Source: JAPOUP01 sp965199865
Lineage (GTDB): Bacteria > Pseudomonadota > Alphaproteobacteria > Rhodobacterales > Rhodobacteraceae
Assembly: GCA_965199865.1 (NCBI GenBank)
Contig: CBDATU010000016.1
Location: 93,818 to 157,817, forward strand
Direction: 5' to 3'
DNA: 64,000 nt
In this document: piece after piece, positions 26,694 through 34,371 of the stretch
Layout: the number at the start of each line of letters is the position of its first letter
How positions within the stretch are numbered: the stretch's first letter is position 1
The notes under the pieces: generated by a model
The model's input: only the letters and a program-made list of their open reading frames with translations
Told to the model about the DNA's origin: nothing
Database searches by the model: none
Translations under genes and position numbers: made by a program

Positions 26694-29021
26694 CTATTCA
26701 CCGCGCAGCGCGTGCCGTCGACCGGCCCGGAAGCCGATCCGGTGGCCAAGGACCGCGCTGCTGAGCCGGGCCTGGCCATGCCACATGATCCGGTTTCCGG
26801 GTTCGGGGTCATGTTTCCGGCCGAGGTATCCGCCAAGGTGCGCGACCAGCCGGACGGCGTCGCCCAGCCGGTCGGGGGGCGGCATCCCCCGCTCCGCCGC
26901 ATAGTCCCGCAGGAAGTCCAGGTCCCCGTCGGTGAACATGAGCTCGGGGTCGCAGTCGGGAACCTGGCGTCCCAGAAGGGTCATGGTCATGATCCGCCAG
27001 GCGGTCACGGCGTTGATGGCGATGGCCCGCTGCAGCCGGTCGGCGGTGCGGAACAGCAGGTGCTCGACCCGGCAGCCCGATTTCAGCACCCGGAAGAAGT
27101 CCTCGACCCGCCAGCGCTGGAGATAGTAGCCGACGGTTTCGGCCGCCGCGTCCGCGTCCCTTACGTCCAGCGTGGTCAGCAGGTGCCACCGTACCGGCTC
27201 CCCGTCCTCCGGCGGGGCGGTCTCCACGACATGGACGGCGGACACGGTCACCGGCTCCGCGTCCGGCAGCGCCCCGGTCGGCGGCAGGGTGACGCTCCGG
27301 AAACGCAGTTCGCAGACCGCGGTGCGCCTGCGCCGGCCCGGCCGGGCCTTTTTCCGGCTCGATTTCGGGCGCTCCGTGAGGCTGTCCAGCTCGACCTCGA
27401 CGGTCCCCCGCGGCGGGCCTTCGGCCATCCGCGCGAACAGCTTCGGCCCCCGCCCGCCGAGGACCCTGTCATGCCTGGCGCGCACGAGCAGCCCGACCCG
27501 CGGATGCCTGCGCTGCGCGTCGAAGAGCCCGAACATGTCCGCTTCCCGGTCGCACACCGAGATCACCCGCGTCGCCCGGCCGATCTCCCGCGCCGCCTTC
27601 GCGATGTCCGCGAAGCCGTCGAGCCAGCGCCGCGTCCGGCGCCGTTCCTCCGCCTCCGGCGGACGCGGTTTCGACGGGTCGAAGCCGAGCCGGAGCACGC
27701 CGAGCGGGAGGCCGGTGCCGGTCACCGCGAGCGTCGCGTGCATGTGCAGGCCGAGCGTCCCCGCCCCGGTCTGGTTGCTCCCGATCACCTGCAGCCCGTC
27801 GCAGCCCGGCCGGGTCGCGAAGTTCAGGTCCGTGCCGTCCTGGATGGCCAGAACCGTCCGCTGGCCACGCATCCGCCGGACGCTCCGCTCCCGGTGCGGC
27901 TTCAGGATGTTGGCCACCGTGACCTCCGAATCCGCCGGGCTCTCGATCATGCGGTAGAACGCGCTGACCGCCGTGAGGTCGCTGTCCGGACTGGCATGTA
28001 TCTTCCGCCCCGGATACGCCGCCAGCAGGGTGGCGCTTTTCACCAGCCGCGCCGATAGTCTCCTGTCGCCCAGGGGAGCCCCTCCCAGCTCGTTCTCCGC
28101 CCACGACGCCGCGTCCAGCCCCTCGCCCGGCTCCAGCGCCGGGGCGTGGTCGACCGGCGGCACGCCGAGCCTGCGCCGCCAGCCGCGGTCGAGCTCGTAG
28201 GCGAAGACCGTCTTGACCGTCTTCTCCCGGCGGTTTCCCCGGTCCTGGCGCCCGCGCCCGGAGGTCTCGCCGAGGCGCAGGAAGTTGGACGCCCGCAGGC
28301 AGATGCCCTCATACCCCTCGTCGGCGTAGGTTTCCACCAGCCAGGGGCGGTATCCATACCGTTCCCCGAAGTCGTCGGGAAGGCGGCGCAGGATCCGCCC
28401 CAGCGCATGGCTCGCCAGATGCGGGCAGCGGACCGACGGACGGATCAGGAAGCGGCTCAGGCAGACGACGCGGTGCAGGGAGTCCCTGCGCCCCGCGTCG
28501 CTCCAGGCGATCCAGCGGTCGCGGGCCGCCACGCGCAGGGCGGCGGCGGACAGGCCCGCCGCGCCGAGCCAGCCGTGCTCCGAGCCGATGAGATAGCGCA
28601 CCTGGCAGCCGGCGAAGGTCGTGACACCGTGCGGATGCTCCCGCGCCATCAGCGTGTTCCAGAGCGCCCTCCGCCCGGAACCGGACACCGGCACGACCTC
28701 CAGTCCGCGGATCCGCGACGGATGGTCGGGAACGCCGGACGGCTCGGGAACCGGCCCGTCCAGCAGCCGCGGCCCCGCACGCAGCGCCGTCGGACGGGGC
28801 GGCGGCAGGACGAACTCCCCCGTGTCGCGCTCGATCTCCGCCAGCGCCTTCATGCAGCCCGCGAGCTGCGGACGGCCCGTGGCGGTGAAAAACGAGAACT
28901 CCCGGCAGATCCGGCGCCCGAAGGCGCTCCGGCTGTCGAACGGCTCACGCGAAAGGATGGACGCGACCCGCGCCCGTCCCTCCGCGCCGCGAAGCGTGCG
29001 GCTGATCTGGGACTGTGCCAT
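26694..29021 (-). CDS. IS4/Tn5-like transposase with N-terminal DruA-like (DUF4338) domain
   Basis: A 775-residue protein in two parts. Residues about 30-280 match the DUF4338/DruA pattern: RRICREFSFFTATGRPQLAGCMKAL, WNTLMAREHPHG, GCQVRYLIGSEHGWLGAAGLSAAA, RDRWIAW, SRFLIRPSV, HLASHALGRILRRL, RYGYRPWLVETY, LGETSGRGRQDR. Residues about 305-775 are a Tn5-type DDE transposase (WAENELGGAPLGDRRL at its start). The predicted catalytic residues are Asp395 (AIQDGT), Asp491 (VCDREAD) and Glu640. The Y-2-R-3-E-6-K signature is exact: Tyr633, Arg636, Glu640, Lys647. The frame is uninterrupted and fills the element. DruA is known as a component of the Druantia anti-phage system; its role in a transposase is not evident from sequence. 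The domain calls are by pattern recognition. Confidence 0.88.
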   Translation of the reverse strand: MAQSQISRTLRGAEGRARVASILSREPFDSRSAFGRRICREFSFFTATGRPQLAGCMKALAEIERDTGEFVLPPPRPTALRAGPRLLDGPVPEPSGVPDHPSRIRGLEVVPVSGSGRRALWNTLMAREHPHGVTTFAGCQVRYLIGSEHGWLGAAGLSAAALRVAARDRWIAWSDAGRRDSLHRVVCLSRFLIRPSVRCPHLASHALGRILRRLPDDFGERYGYRPWLVETYADEGYEGICLRASNFLRLGETSGRGRQDRGNRREKTVKTVFAYELDRGWRRRLGVPPVDHAPALEPGEGLDAASWAENELGGAPLGDRRLSARLVKSATLLAAYPGRKIHASPDSDLTAVSAFYRMIESPADSEVTVANILKPHRERSVRRMRGQRTVLAIQDGTDLNFATRPGCDGLQVIGSNQTGAGTLGLHMHATLAVTGTGLPLGVLRLGFDPSKPRPPEAEERRRTRRWLDGFADIAKAAREIGRATRVISVCDREADMFGLFDAQRRHPRVGLLVRARHDRVLGGRGPKLFARMAEGPPRGTVEVELDSLTERPKSSRKKARPGRRRRTAVCELRFRSVTLPPTGALPDAEPVTVSAVHVVETAPPEDGEPVRWHLLTTLDVRDADAAAETVGYYLQRWRVEDFFRVLKSGCRVEHLLFRTADRLQRAIAINAVTAWRIMTMTLLGRQVPDCDPELMFTDGDLDFLRDYAAERGMPPPDRLGDAVRLVAHLGGYLGRKHDPEPGNRIMWHGQARLSSAVLGHRIGFRAGRRHALRGE

Positions 29022-29070
29022 AACGATCAGAACCTACAGACGCGGAATTCGGTTGTCCAGAGCTTTTTTC

Positions 29071-29082
29071 CACTACACGGTA
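29071..29082 (-). repeat. Right terminal inverted repeat of the IS4-family element
   Basis: CACTACACGGTA, the exact inverted copy of the left end. The direct repeat begins at the next base. Confidence 0.9.
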
Positions 29083-29092
29083 GAGCTAGCCC
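29083..29092 (+). repeat. Right copy of 10-bp target-site duplication
   Basis: GAGCTAGCCC, identical to 26648-26657. Together they restore the ImmA-type HELAH codons when one copy is removed. Confidence 0.9.
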
Positions 29093-29570
29093 ACCTGCTC
29101 TTCCATACGAGTGGCGTGGACAAATTTCGGGATGATTACATCGACGCACTGGAGGGTGATGCGAAGAGCATCGAAATCCTGTGCAACCGATTCGCCGCCA
29201 GCTTCCTTGTTCCGCCAGATGCGTTTGAGCGGGAATTCGCGCCCCATGAAGCCAGCCAGGAAACAGCGGCCCTGCTGGCAGACCGTTTCAACGTCAGCCG
29301 TGAAGTCATCTACCGGATGTTTCTTGACCGTCGTCTCATCGATCAGGCAGAATACGATGTCGGAGTCGCTTCATTTTCGGCCGGCAGGAAAAACGGTAAG
29401 GGTGGAGATTACTACAATAATCAGATCGCCTATCTCGGCCTCGGCTATATCAGGTTGGCCTTCAGCCAATATTACGCCAATCGGATCGACGAGATGCAGC
29501 TTGCTGATTATCTTAACATTGCACCACGCAGCCTTCCCACTCTCGAGGAGAGGTTCCTGGGAAGAAGCGT

Positions 29571-30037
29571 ATGAAATATGTGTTTGACACAGGTCCGTTC
29601 ATTACCCTGTTCAAGAACTACTACCGCGCCACCTTCGTCACCCTGTGGGAAAATTTCGATACGCTGGTGGCGGCAGGCGATATTGTCTTAACCAGAGAAG
29701 TGTTCCGTGAGATCAAGGGACAGGAGGATAACCTCCTGACTTGGGCAAGGCGAACAAGGCAATATTCACAACACCGACGCCCGAAGAAGGTGCGTTTGTG
29801 GCAAGGATATATGCAGTCCGACATTTCCGTGCGAACATTGAGCAAAGGAAGCTGGTTCAGGGCGGGAATGCCGCGGATCCGTTCGTCATCTCCAAGGCGG
29901 CTGTGATGGGCCTGCCGGTGGTGACCATGGAGAAACCTCGTCTCAATGCTGCCAAGGTGCCCAACATCTGTCAGCATTTCGGGGTGCCCTGCCTCGGTCT
30001 CGAAGACTTCATGCAGTGGGAAGGTTGGCGATTCTGA
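29571..30037 (+). pseudogene. DUF4411 (PIN-like) gene, frameshifted
   Basis: Two overlapping frames together give a complete DUF4411-type protein of about 155 residues. Frame 1 starts at ATG 29571 with MKYVFDTGPFITLFKNYYRA and continues to about LLTWA. A one-base loss near 29745 then moves the sequence to a second frame, which reads KANKAIFTTPTPEEGAFVARI and ends GLEDFMQWEGWRF. The N-terminal VFDTGPF resembles the first acidic motif of PIN nucleases, and DPFVISKA with VVTME gives later ones. The start overlaps the ImmA-type gene stop (ATGA). The pair probably worked as one module, now inactive in both genes unless the frameshift is a sequencing error. Confidence 0.8.
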
Positions 30038-30049
30038 ATGTGCGGCACC

Positions 30050-30235
30050 CACCACCTTCGGCATTCCATCGCCCCGCTCGCCCAAGATCTGAGCGGGAGT
30101 CTCCGCATTATCAGCAAGCTGTTGGGCGAACCCAATCCAGACCACCGCACACCATACCCTTCTGACGCGGCATTCCCTCAAGGCATCGGCCACGAAGATC
30201 ACCAACAGCATCCGCTCGGATTTCCTGAGGACAGG
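30050..30235 (+). pseudogene. Tyrosine recombinase (integrase) C-terminal remnant
   Basis: The plus strand reads HHLRHSIAPLAQ...LRIISKLLG, matching the HxxRH box and following helix of tyrosine recombinases (HDLRHSFA...LPIIGKLLGHTQ). After small frameshifts it reads RTQSRPPHT and TRHSLKASATKITNSIRSDFL, like the integrase tail. The tyrosine context is degraded and no N-terminal half is visible. A second, shorter remnant lies at 25754-25890. These are probably leftovers of the integrase that mobilised the island. Confidence 0.65.
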
Positions 30236-30881
30236 CGATCAGGATGCGGACTATGCATCACTCCCATCCTGGAGGAGCCAGTCACCGTAACCGGCTGTCA
30301 GGTAAATCCCGGTCGGGGCGTGGGGTGAACTCCTGCCCCGTGGCAGGAACGAAGATAACGATCTGTTTCCTTGCAAGGCTCCGAAGGGAGCGTCGTGACG
30401 GGCTCATGTTCTCGTCGCGCATCCAGTGGAAATTCGTCGGTGGCTACCCCAGGAGCGTACGGGACTTGCCTGATCGGACGGTGAGACCGACGGCCATGGG
30501 CCCGGCTGGACGGGACAGGACCTGCCAGCCATCCACTGTCCACCAGATACGCGACGCGAGCATGGCGTATATCTCACGAAGCTGACCGCCTGTCTGCTTT
30601 CGGGTAGGATTGCAGCCGTTAGAGGGCATCTGCATCGGAACCGTCAGTCATTGACTGACGTATGGTGAAGACAGCATAAACCACGTTATTGCAATCGTTC
30701 GACAACCGTCTGATGCCGACGCATTCCTGGTCCGACGTTATGCGATATGCTCAGGATTCAGTATATTGGCTCGGACAGGGACTAGATTGCGCAGGCAGAC
30801 TATCCCATTGTATCCGTCAATTTGGGCGGTTATGCAGGTGAAGTCGTTCCGCAAACCTGCGGGAGTGATCAAATGGGATTC
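30236..30881. other. Gene-poor stretch between island remnants and the mucR promoter
   Basis: No intact gene is recognisable. Bases 30278-30330 resemble 25754-25800 (around ACCGGCTGTC...CCCGGTC), a faint further copy of the island repeat. From about 30660 the DNA becomes more A+T-rich, as expected for a regulatory region upstream of the MucR-type gene. Confidence 0.45.
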
Positions 30882-30907
30882 TCACAAATTGTCATTTGCT
30901 ATTGTGA
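30882..30907. promoter_or_regulatory. Interrupted palindrome upstream of mucR
   Basis: TCACAA and TTGTGA arms are separated by 14 A+T-rich bases and lie about 78 bases before the mucR start. MucR/Ros proteins commonly repress their own gene through A+T-rich sites, so this is a candidate operator. Promoter boxes nearby (TTGTCA ... TACTGA, 18-base spacing) are plausible but weak. Confidence 0.3.
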
Positions 30908-30984
30908 TAATCTACTGAGCGTGTAATTGGTAACTTCAATCCAGTGCCTGTTAGGCACCCAATGCAACAACGGGGAACAATGTA

Positions 30985-31524
30985 ATGACAGACAGATCGG
31001 AAATCGAACTTGAACGGGAGGACGACATCAGGGTCATGACCACAGAGGTCGTTACGGCTTACCTCGGCAGTAACCAGCTGGCCGCTCGAGACCTCCCGGG
31101 CCTGATTCAGGATGTCTTCAACACACTAAGTGGGCTTGGCGGTTCCGCGGAGCATGACGTGGAAGCTGATTCCGATACTGGGAATGAGGCTGTCGCAGCG
31201 ATCGAGGTGGCACCGGAACCCGAGGCTGAAGAGGAGCCTCAGCCTGCAGTCGAGTCCGTGACGGCAGCTGAGAGTGACCAGCTGACGCCAGCGGTTCCCA
31301 TAGAGTCATCCGTTACAGACGACGTGATCTATTGTCTGGAAAGCGGCCGGGGATTCAAGACCCTGAAGCGGCATCTGTCGAGCAAGTACGGTATGACACC
31401 TGACGAATACCGCAGAAAGTGGGGACTTCCGGAAGATTATCCCATGGTGGCTCCTAACTATTCCAAGCGGCGTTCGGAGACCGCGAAGAAAATCGGCCTT
31501 GGCAGAAGGCCGAGGAACGCCTGA
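30985..31524 (+). CDS. Ros/MucR-family transcriptional regulator with incomplete zinc ligands
   Basis: A 179-residue protein. Residues 12-50 form the N-terminal helical oligomerisation region (VMTTEVVTAYLGSNQLAARDLPGLIQDVF). Residues 55-108 are an unusual acidic Ala/Glu/Pro-rich linker. Residues 109-175 are the Ros DNA-binding domain (FKTLKRHL, MTPDEYRRKWGLPEDYPMVAPNYSKRRSE, KKIGLG). In Ros the zinc ligands are C-x2-C-x9-H-x4-H. Here the positions are Cys117, Ser120, His130 and Tyr135, so two of four ligands are missing. Zinc-independent Ros/MucR homologues are known in Mesorhizobium, so the protein may still fold and bind A+T-rich DNA. It stands alone, flanked by gene-poor DNA. Such regulators control surface polysaccharide, motility and host interaction in alphaproteobacteria. 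Confidence 0.92.
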   Translation: MTDRSEIELEREDDIRVMTTEVVTAYLGSNQLAARDLPGLIQDVFNTLSGLGGSAEHDVEADSDTGNEAVAAIEVAPEPEAEEEPQPAVESVTAAESDQLTPAVPIESSVTDDVIYCLESGRGFKTLKRHLSSKYGMTPDEYRRKWGLPEDYPMVAPNYSKRRSETAKKIGLGRRPRNA

Positions 31525-32286
31525 GTCCATAAGTGCCAGAATTTCAGCTCTGATCAGATCCTCAATCTGTAGCTACAGCCGGTGTGGCCCAGCTTAGGCG
31601 GAAACACCGTCTGGCAATTGATGCTTTGGCACAGTTCGGGTCGGATAGAGAACCTCGACGGATGACAGGCTATGGTAGGGTTCCGTGCCGGAGCCAAGAG
31701 GCATCACCTTTCTTTGGCTCAACGGCGCCATCCGGCAGGTGCCAGCTGATGCTCTGAATCCACGCTAAGGGTACCTGGTCCCGTCAGGGTGGGGCCGCGT
31801 GCCTAATGATGGTTTCGAGTTTGAAGCCGGAGCATGACTGGGGTGGTCCCACCAACAACCCTGATCTACCTCAATATCATGGCACAACGTACGGAATCTG
31901 TGGCCGAGGGTTTTGGCCACCAACCACTCGACCTGTATGATCATGTGCAATGCAACGGCAGCCGCTGGGAGAGGCGAATTCCCTGCTGGCATAGACAAAA
32001 GCAGGTTCGTTCCGCGGCCAAATTCGTGTAGCACCAGTGAAGGCTGAAGAACCGTAACCATCCGCCTCACCCATCGGGCCCTTGGTCTCGTCCCATCATA
32101 CGGGCAGTACCACAGGCGGGGAACCGGTCCCTTTCGGCGGAACAATGACCCGCGATGCCGCACCTGTCCAAGGGCTCCTCGCAGGCAGTCGCCATGGGCA
32201 ACCAAAGTCCATGTTCTTCCTGGTATTATCGCCCAGGGTGATTGATGGTGAGAGCGCGAAAGCGCCAGGGCCACTGGGTTGCTGGG
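31525..32286. other. Gene-poor stretch between mucR and uraH
   Basis: About 760 bases with no recognisable gene. The longest minus-strand frame (31765-32274) has no family resemblance I can name. No RNA gene or repeat seen. Confidence 0.5.
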
Positions 32287-32649
32287 TCAGCTGCCTCGAT
32301 AGGTCGAGTAACCGAATGGTGAAAGGAGCAGAGGGACGTGGTAATGTGACTGTTCCGACATATGGAAACGGATCGGAATTATGTCGAGGAACCGCGGATG
32401 CCGTGGTTGCTCAGATGGATAGCCATGACGGTCGAGATAGTCACCAGCATGGAATTCCAGTTCGTACAAGCCGGTACTGAACCTTTCTGGAGGAAGTATC
32501 CGTTCGTCAGTGCGTCCGTCTTCGTTGGTGATGGTGGAGATTAGGTGCGTTCGTGAGTCGCCGTCGATGCGGAACAGTTCTATTCGCATTCCTTTTGCCG
32601 GACGGCCCGACGCGGTATCAAGCACATGGGTTGTTAGTTGGCCGGGCAT
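32287..32649 (-). CDS. uraH: 5-hydroxyisourate hydrolase (transthyretin-like)
   Basis: A 120-residue HIUase, which converts 5-hydroxyisourate to OHCU in uric acid breakdown. The diagnostic ends are present: the N-terminal LTTHVLDTASGRPA and the C-terminal tetrapeptide YRGS. The middle also fits (TNEDGRT, ELEFHAGDY, HYHVPLLLSPFGYSTYRGS), giving the two histidines and the arginine of the active site. No other uricolytic genes (urate oxidase, OHCU decarboxylase) are seen within the window; the gene is flanked by gene-poor DNA. It may complement the nucleoside import genes at 57-63 kb functionally. Confidence 0.96.
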   Translation of the reverse strand: MPGQLTTHVLDTASGRPAKGMRIELFRIDGDSRTHLISTITNEDGRTDERILPPERFSTGLYELEFHAGDYLDRHGYPSEQPRHPRFLDIIPIRFHMSEQSHYHVPLLLSPFGYSTYRGS

Positions 32650-32851
32650 AGCAGATCTCCTTACGCTTCCGGTGAATGTTACCGCTCCGAATCTTCCGCA
32701 CCACGGTGAAGTGCAACACCGTCAACCGTGGGATTCCGCCACCTGTCACGGAAGCTTCCGGATCCATCCAGTGAGGAACGGCGGCGACAGGATTGTGGGC
32801 ATTGCATCACAGCCGGATGCCGCAGCTCATACCAGAGGGTGAGGTAAAGCA

Positions 32852-33901
32852 TCACTCTACAGTGGAGCTGGAACTGCAGGTTTCGCAGCCCTCTCTGCGT
32901 GTTATCCTGATCGTTCGGGTTTCGCCGTAAAGTGAATCGTAAATCATCATTCGTCCCAATAATGGTTCGCCAGCCTGGGTGGCCAATTTGACCGTCTCCA
33001 CGGCCATCATTGCACCCAATACTCCAGGCAAAGGCCCCAGAACGCCCGCTTCGGCACAGCTAGGCGCAAGTCCTGATGCGGGTGGTTCGGGAAAAACGCA
33101 TTGATAGCATGGCGCACCCTGGGCCGGATCGAACACGCTGATCTGTCCTTCCCATTGCGTCAGTGCAGCGGAGACCAACGGCTTTCCCGCAGCTACGCAG
33201 ATTCGGTTGGTCAGGTATCGCGTGTCAAAATTGTCGGTTCCATCCAGAACGATATCATAGTCAGCTACCAGACTGCCGGCAATGTCGTCCGTCAACCGAC
33301 GGTGATATGGCCGGATTTCGACAAACGGATTCAGCTCTCTCATGGCTCTTTCTGCCGAAAACACTTTCGGTATGCCGATTCTCTGGTCAGCATGCGCGAT
33401 CTGCCGCTGCAGGTTTGTGATCTCGACCACATCTTCGTCGATCACCCCAATGGTTCCGGTGCCCGCTGCCGCAAGATACATCAGCGCGGGTGAACCCAGT
33501 CCACCTGCACCGATAACCAGCACCTTCGCCTCTTTCAGTCTCTTCTGGCCTGGCCCTCCTATCTCGCGAAGCATGATATGCCGTGCGTAGCGTGTGACTT
33601 CCGTATCCCTGAACGTATTTCGCGGAGGGTGCTCCTGTGGTGCAGGCCGCGCCCTCTCTTTCAGCCATCGCAGTCCGGTGCCGTAGACGAGCGCCAGCGC
33701 CGCAATGCCTCCAAGCATCAGCCATTCGCCAGGTGATCCACCAAGGACAGCTGACAGCGGATGGTTCTGTGGCAATATGGCGACCGTCAGCAGGGCAATC
33801 GAATACAGGACCGCAATCAATACCAGCCGCGTCTGGCGGCGTGAGCCTGCGATATGGCCCAGCACCCATATGCCCACCGCCATGGCCAGGAACCAGACCA
33901 T
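32852..33901 (-). CDS. Membrane-anchored ThiF/MoeB/HesA-family adenylyltransferase
   Basis: A 349-residue protein. Residues 1-88 contain three hydrophobic segments (VWFLAMAVGIWVLGHI, LVLIAVLYSIALLTVAIL, WLMLGGIAALALVYG), unusual for this soluble E1-like family. A complete ThiF domain follows: YARHIMLREIGGPGQKRL, the ATP loop GAGGLGSP and DEDVVEITNLQRQ. CysTyrGlnCysVal and CysGluThrCys zinc pairs are also present. Such proteins adenylate the C-terminal glycine of ThiS or MoaD for sulfur transfer to thiamine or molybdopterin. The start shares base 33901 with the dut stop, so the unit coaBC-dut-this gene is tightly packed, a common alphaproteobacterial order. Whether it serves ThiS or MoaD is not decidable here. 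Confidence 0.92.
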   Translation of the reverse strand: MVWFLAMAVGIWVLGHIAGSRRQTRLVLIAVLYSIALLTVAILPQNHPLSAVLGGSPGEWLMLGGIAALALVYGTGLRWLKERARPAPQEHPPRNTFRDTEVTRYARHIMLREIGGPGQKRLKEAKVLVIGAGGLGSPALMYLAAAGTGTIGVIDEDVVEITNLQRQIAHADQRIGIPKVFSAERAMRELNPFVEIRPYHRRLTDDIAGSLVADYDIVLDGTDNFDTRYLTNRICVAAGKPLVSAALTQWEGQISVFDPAQGAPCYQCVFPEPPASGLAPSCAEAGVLGPLPGVLGAMMAVETVKLATQAGEPLLGRMMIYDSLYGETRTIRITRREGCETCSSSSTVE

Positions 33902-34371
33902 CAGCGGAGACCTGTGGAGCCGAATCCACCCATGCCCCGTTCAGTCTGGATCCGCATGTCAGAAGCCACAAATCCCACCCTGACCACCGGCGCAACAACC
34001 ATCTGGGCGATTCGGTCACCATGTCTGACCGTGAATGGCCTTTCACCGAGATTGACCAGAAGGACGCCTACAGGGCCGCGGAAATCTGCGTCTATCGTTC
34101 CTGGCGAGTTGCACAGCGTTATTCCATGATCAAGCGCCAGCCCCGACCGTGGGCGAAGCTGAATCTCGAAACCGTCAGGAATCTCAATCCTCAGCCCAGT
34201 TGGCACAACCAGCCGCTCCATTGGACTCAGGGTCAGCCCTTTGGTACGGGATCCTGATGGAAGGTTGGCGCGTATATCGGCTCCGGCCGCCCCTTTGGAC
34301 CTGTATTGTGGCAGTGGAATGGCGCGGTCCGCATCCTCATGCCAGGCAAACCGAACGACCGAAGCCGTCAC
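33901..34371 (-). CDS. dut: Deoxyuridine 5'-triphosphate nucleotidohydrolase
   Basis: A 156-residue trimeric dUTPase that prevents uracil incorporation into DNA and supplies dUMP for thymidylate synthesis. All five motifs are visible in order: GAAGADIRANL, RPRSGLALDHG, GTIDADFRGPV, RIAQMVVAP, and the C-terminal arginine/glycine motif ERGMGGFGSTG. It overlaps coaBC at its start (ATGA) and the ThiF-type gene at its end by one base, indicating one transcript. Length and motifs are complete. Confidence 0.97.
   Translation of the reverse strand: MTASVVRFAWHEDADRAIPLPQYRSKGAAGADIRANLPSGSRTKGLTLSPMERLVVPTGLRIEIPDGFEIQLRPRSGLALDHGITLCNSPGTIDADFRGPVGVLLVNLGERPFTVRHGDRIAQMVVAPVVRVGFVASDMRIQTERGMGGFGSTGLR

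Larger units (their letters stand above)
26658..29082 (-). mobile_element. IS4-family insertion sequence, 2,425 bp, intact
   Basis: The element is bounded by perfect 12-bp terminal inverted repeats (TACCGTGTAGTG at 26658-26669 and its complement at 29071-29082) and by a 10-bp target duplication. It carries one long minus-strand gene encoding a DDE transposase of the IS50/Tn5-like branch of IS4. It is visibly more G+C-rich than the flanking DNA. Perfect ends, duplication and reading frame suggest a recent insertion. It is larger than a typical IS4 element (about 1.4-1.6 kb) because of the extra N-terminal domain of the transposase. Confidence 0.92.
26004..29574 (+). pseudogene. XRE-ImmA/IrrE family metallopeptidase gene, split by an insertion element
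   Basis: Removing the 2,425-bp element and one copy of its target duplication rejoins a protein of about 375 residues. It has an N-terminal XRE-like segment (MPITPALLTW, then ERAGYTLDEA...IEAWENGE), a linker, and an ImmA/IrrE peptidase domain. The zinc motif HELAH is exactly where the element sits: TTC CAC GAG CTA GCC is upstream, and CAC CTG CTC follows the second target copy. The C-terminal part runs from 29083 to the TGA at 29572-29574. A separate one-base frameshift near 26047-26050 separates the start (ATG 26004, in frame with 26019) from the rest, so the gene was probably already damaged. The stop overlaps the DUF4411 start (ATGA). ImmA/IrrE proteins next to DUF4411 PIN-like proteins are seen as putative toxin-antitoxin or stress modules. 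Confidence 0.85.

Noticed and set aside
26667..28058. 463-codon plus-strand frame
   Set aside because: Antisense shadow of the G+C-rich transposase gene; Pro/Arg-rich and without domains.
26694..29021. A Druantia anti-phage system
   Set aside because: Only a DruA-like domain is present, fused to a transposase; none of the other Druantia genes (such as the large DruE helicase) is nearby.
31765..32274. 169-codon minus-strand frame upstream of uraH
   Set aside because: No recognisable domain, Arg/Pro-rich composition, and no ribosome-binding site near its start.
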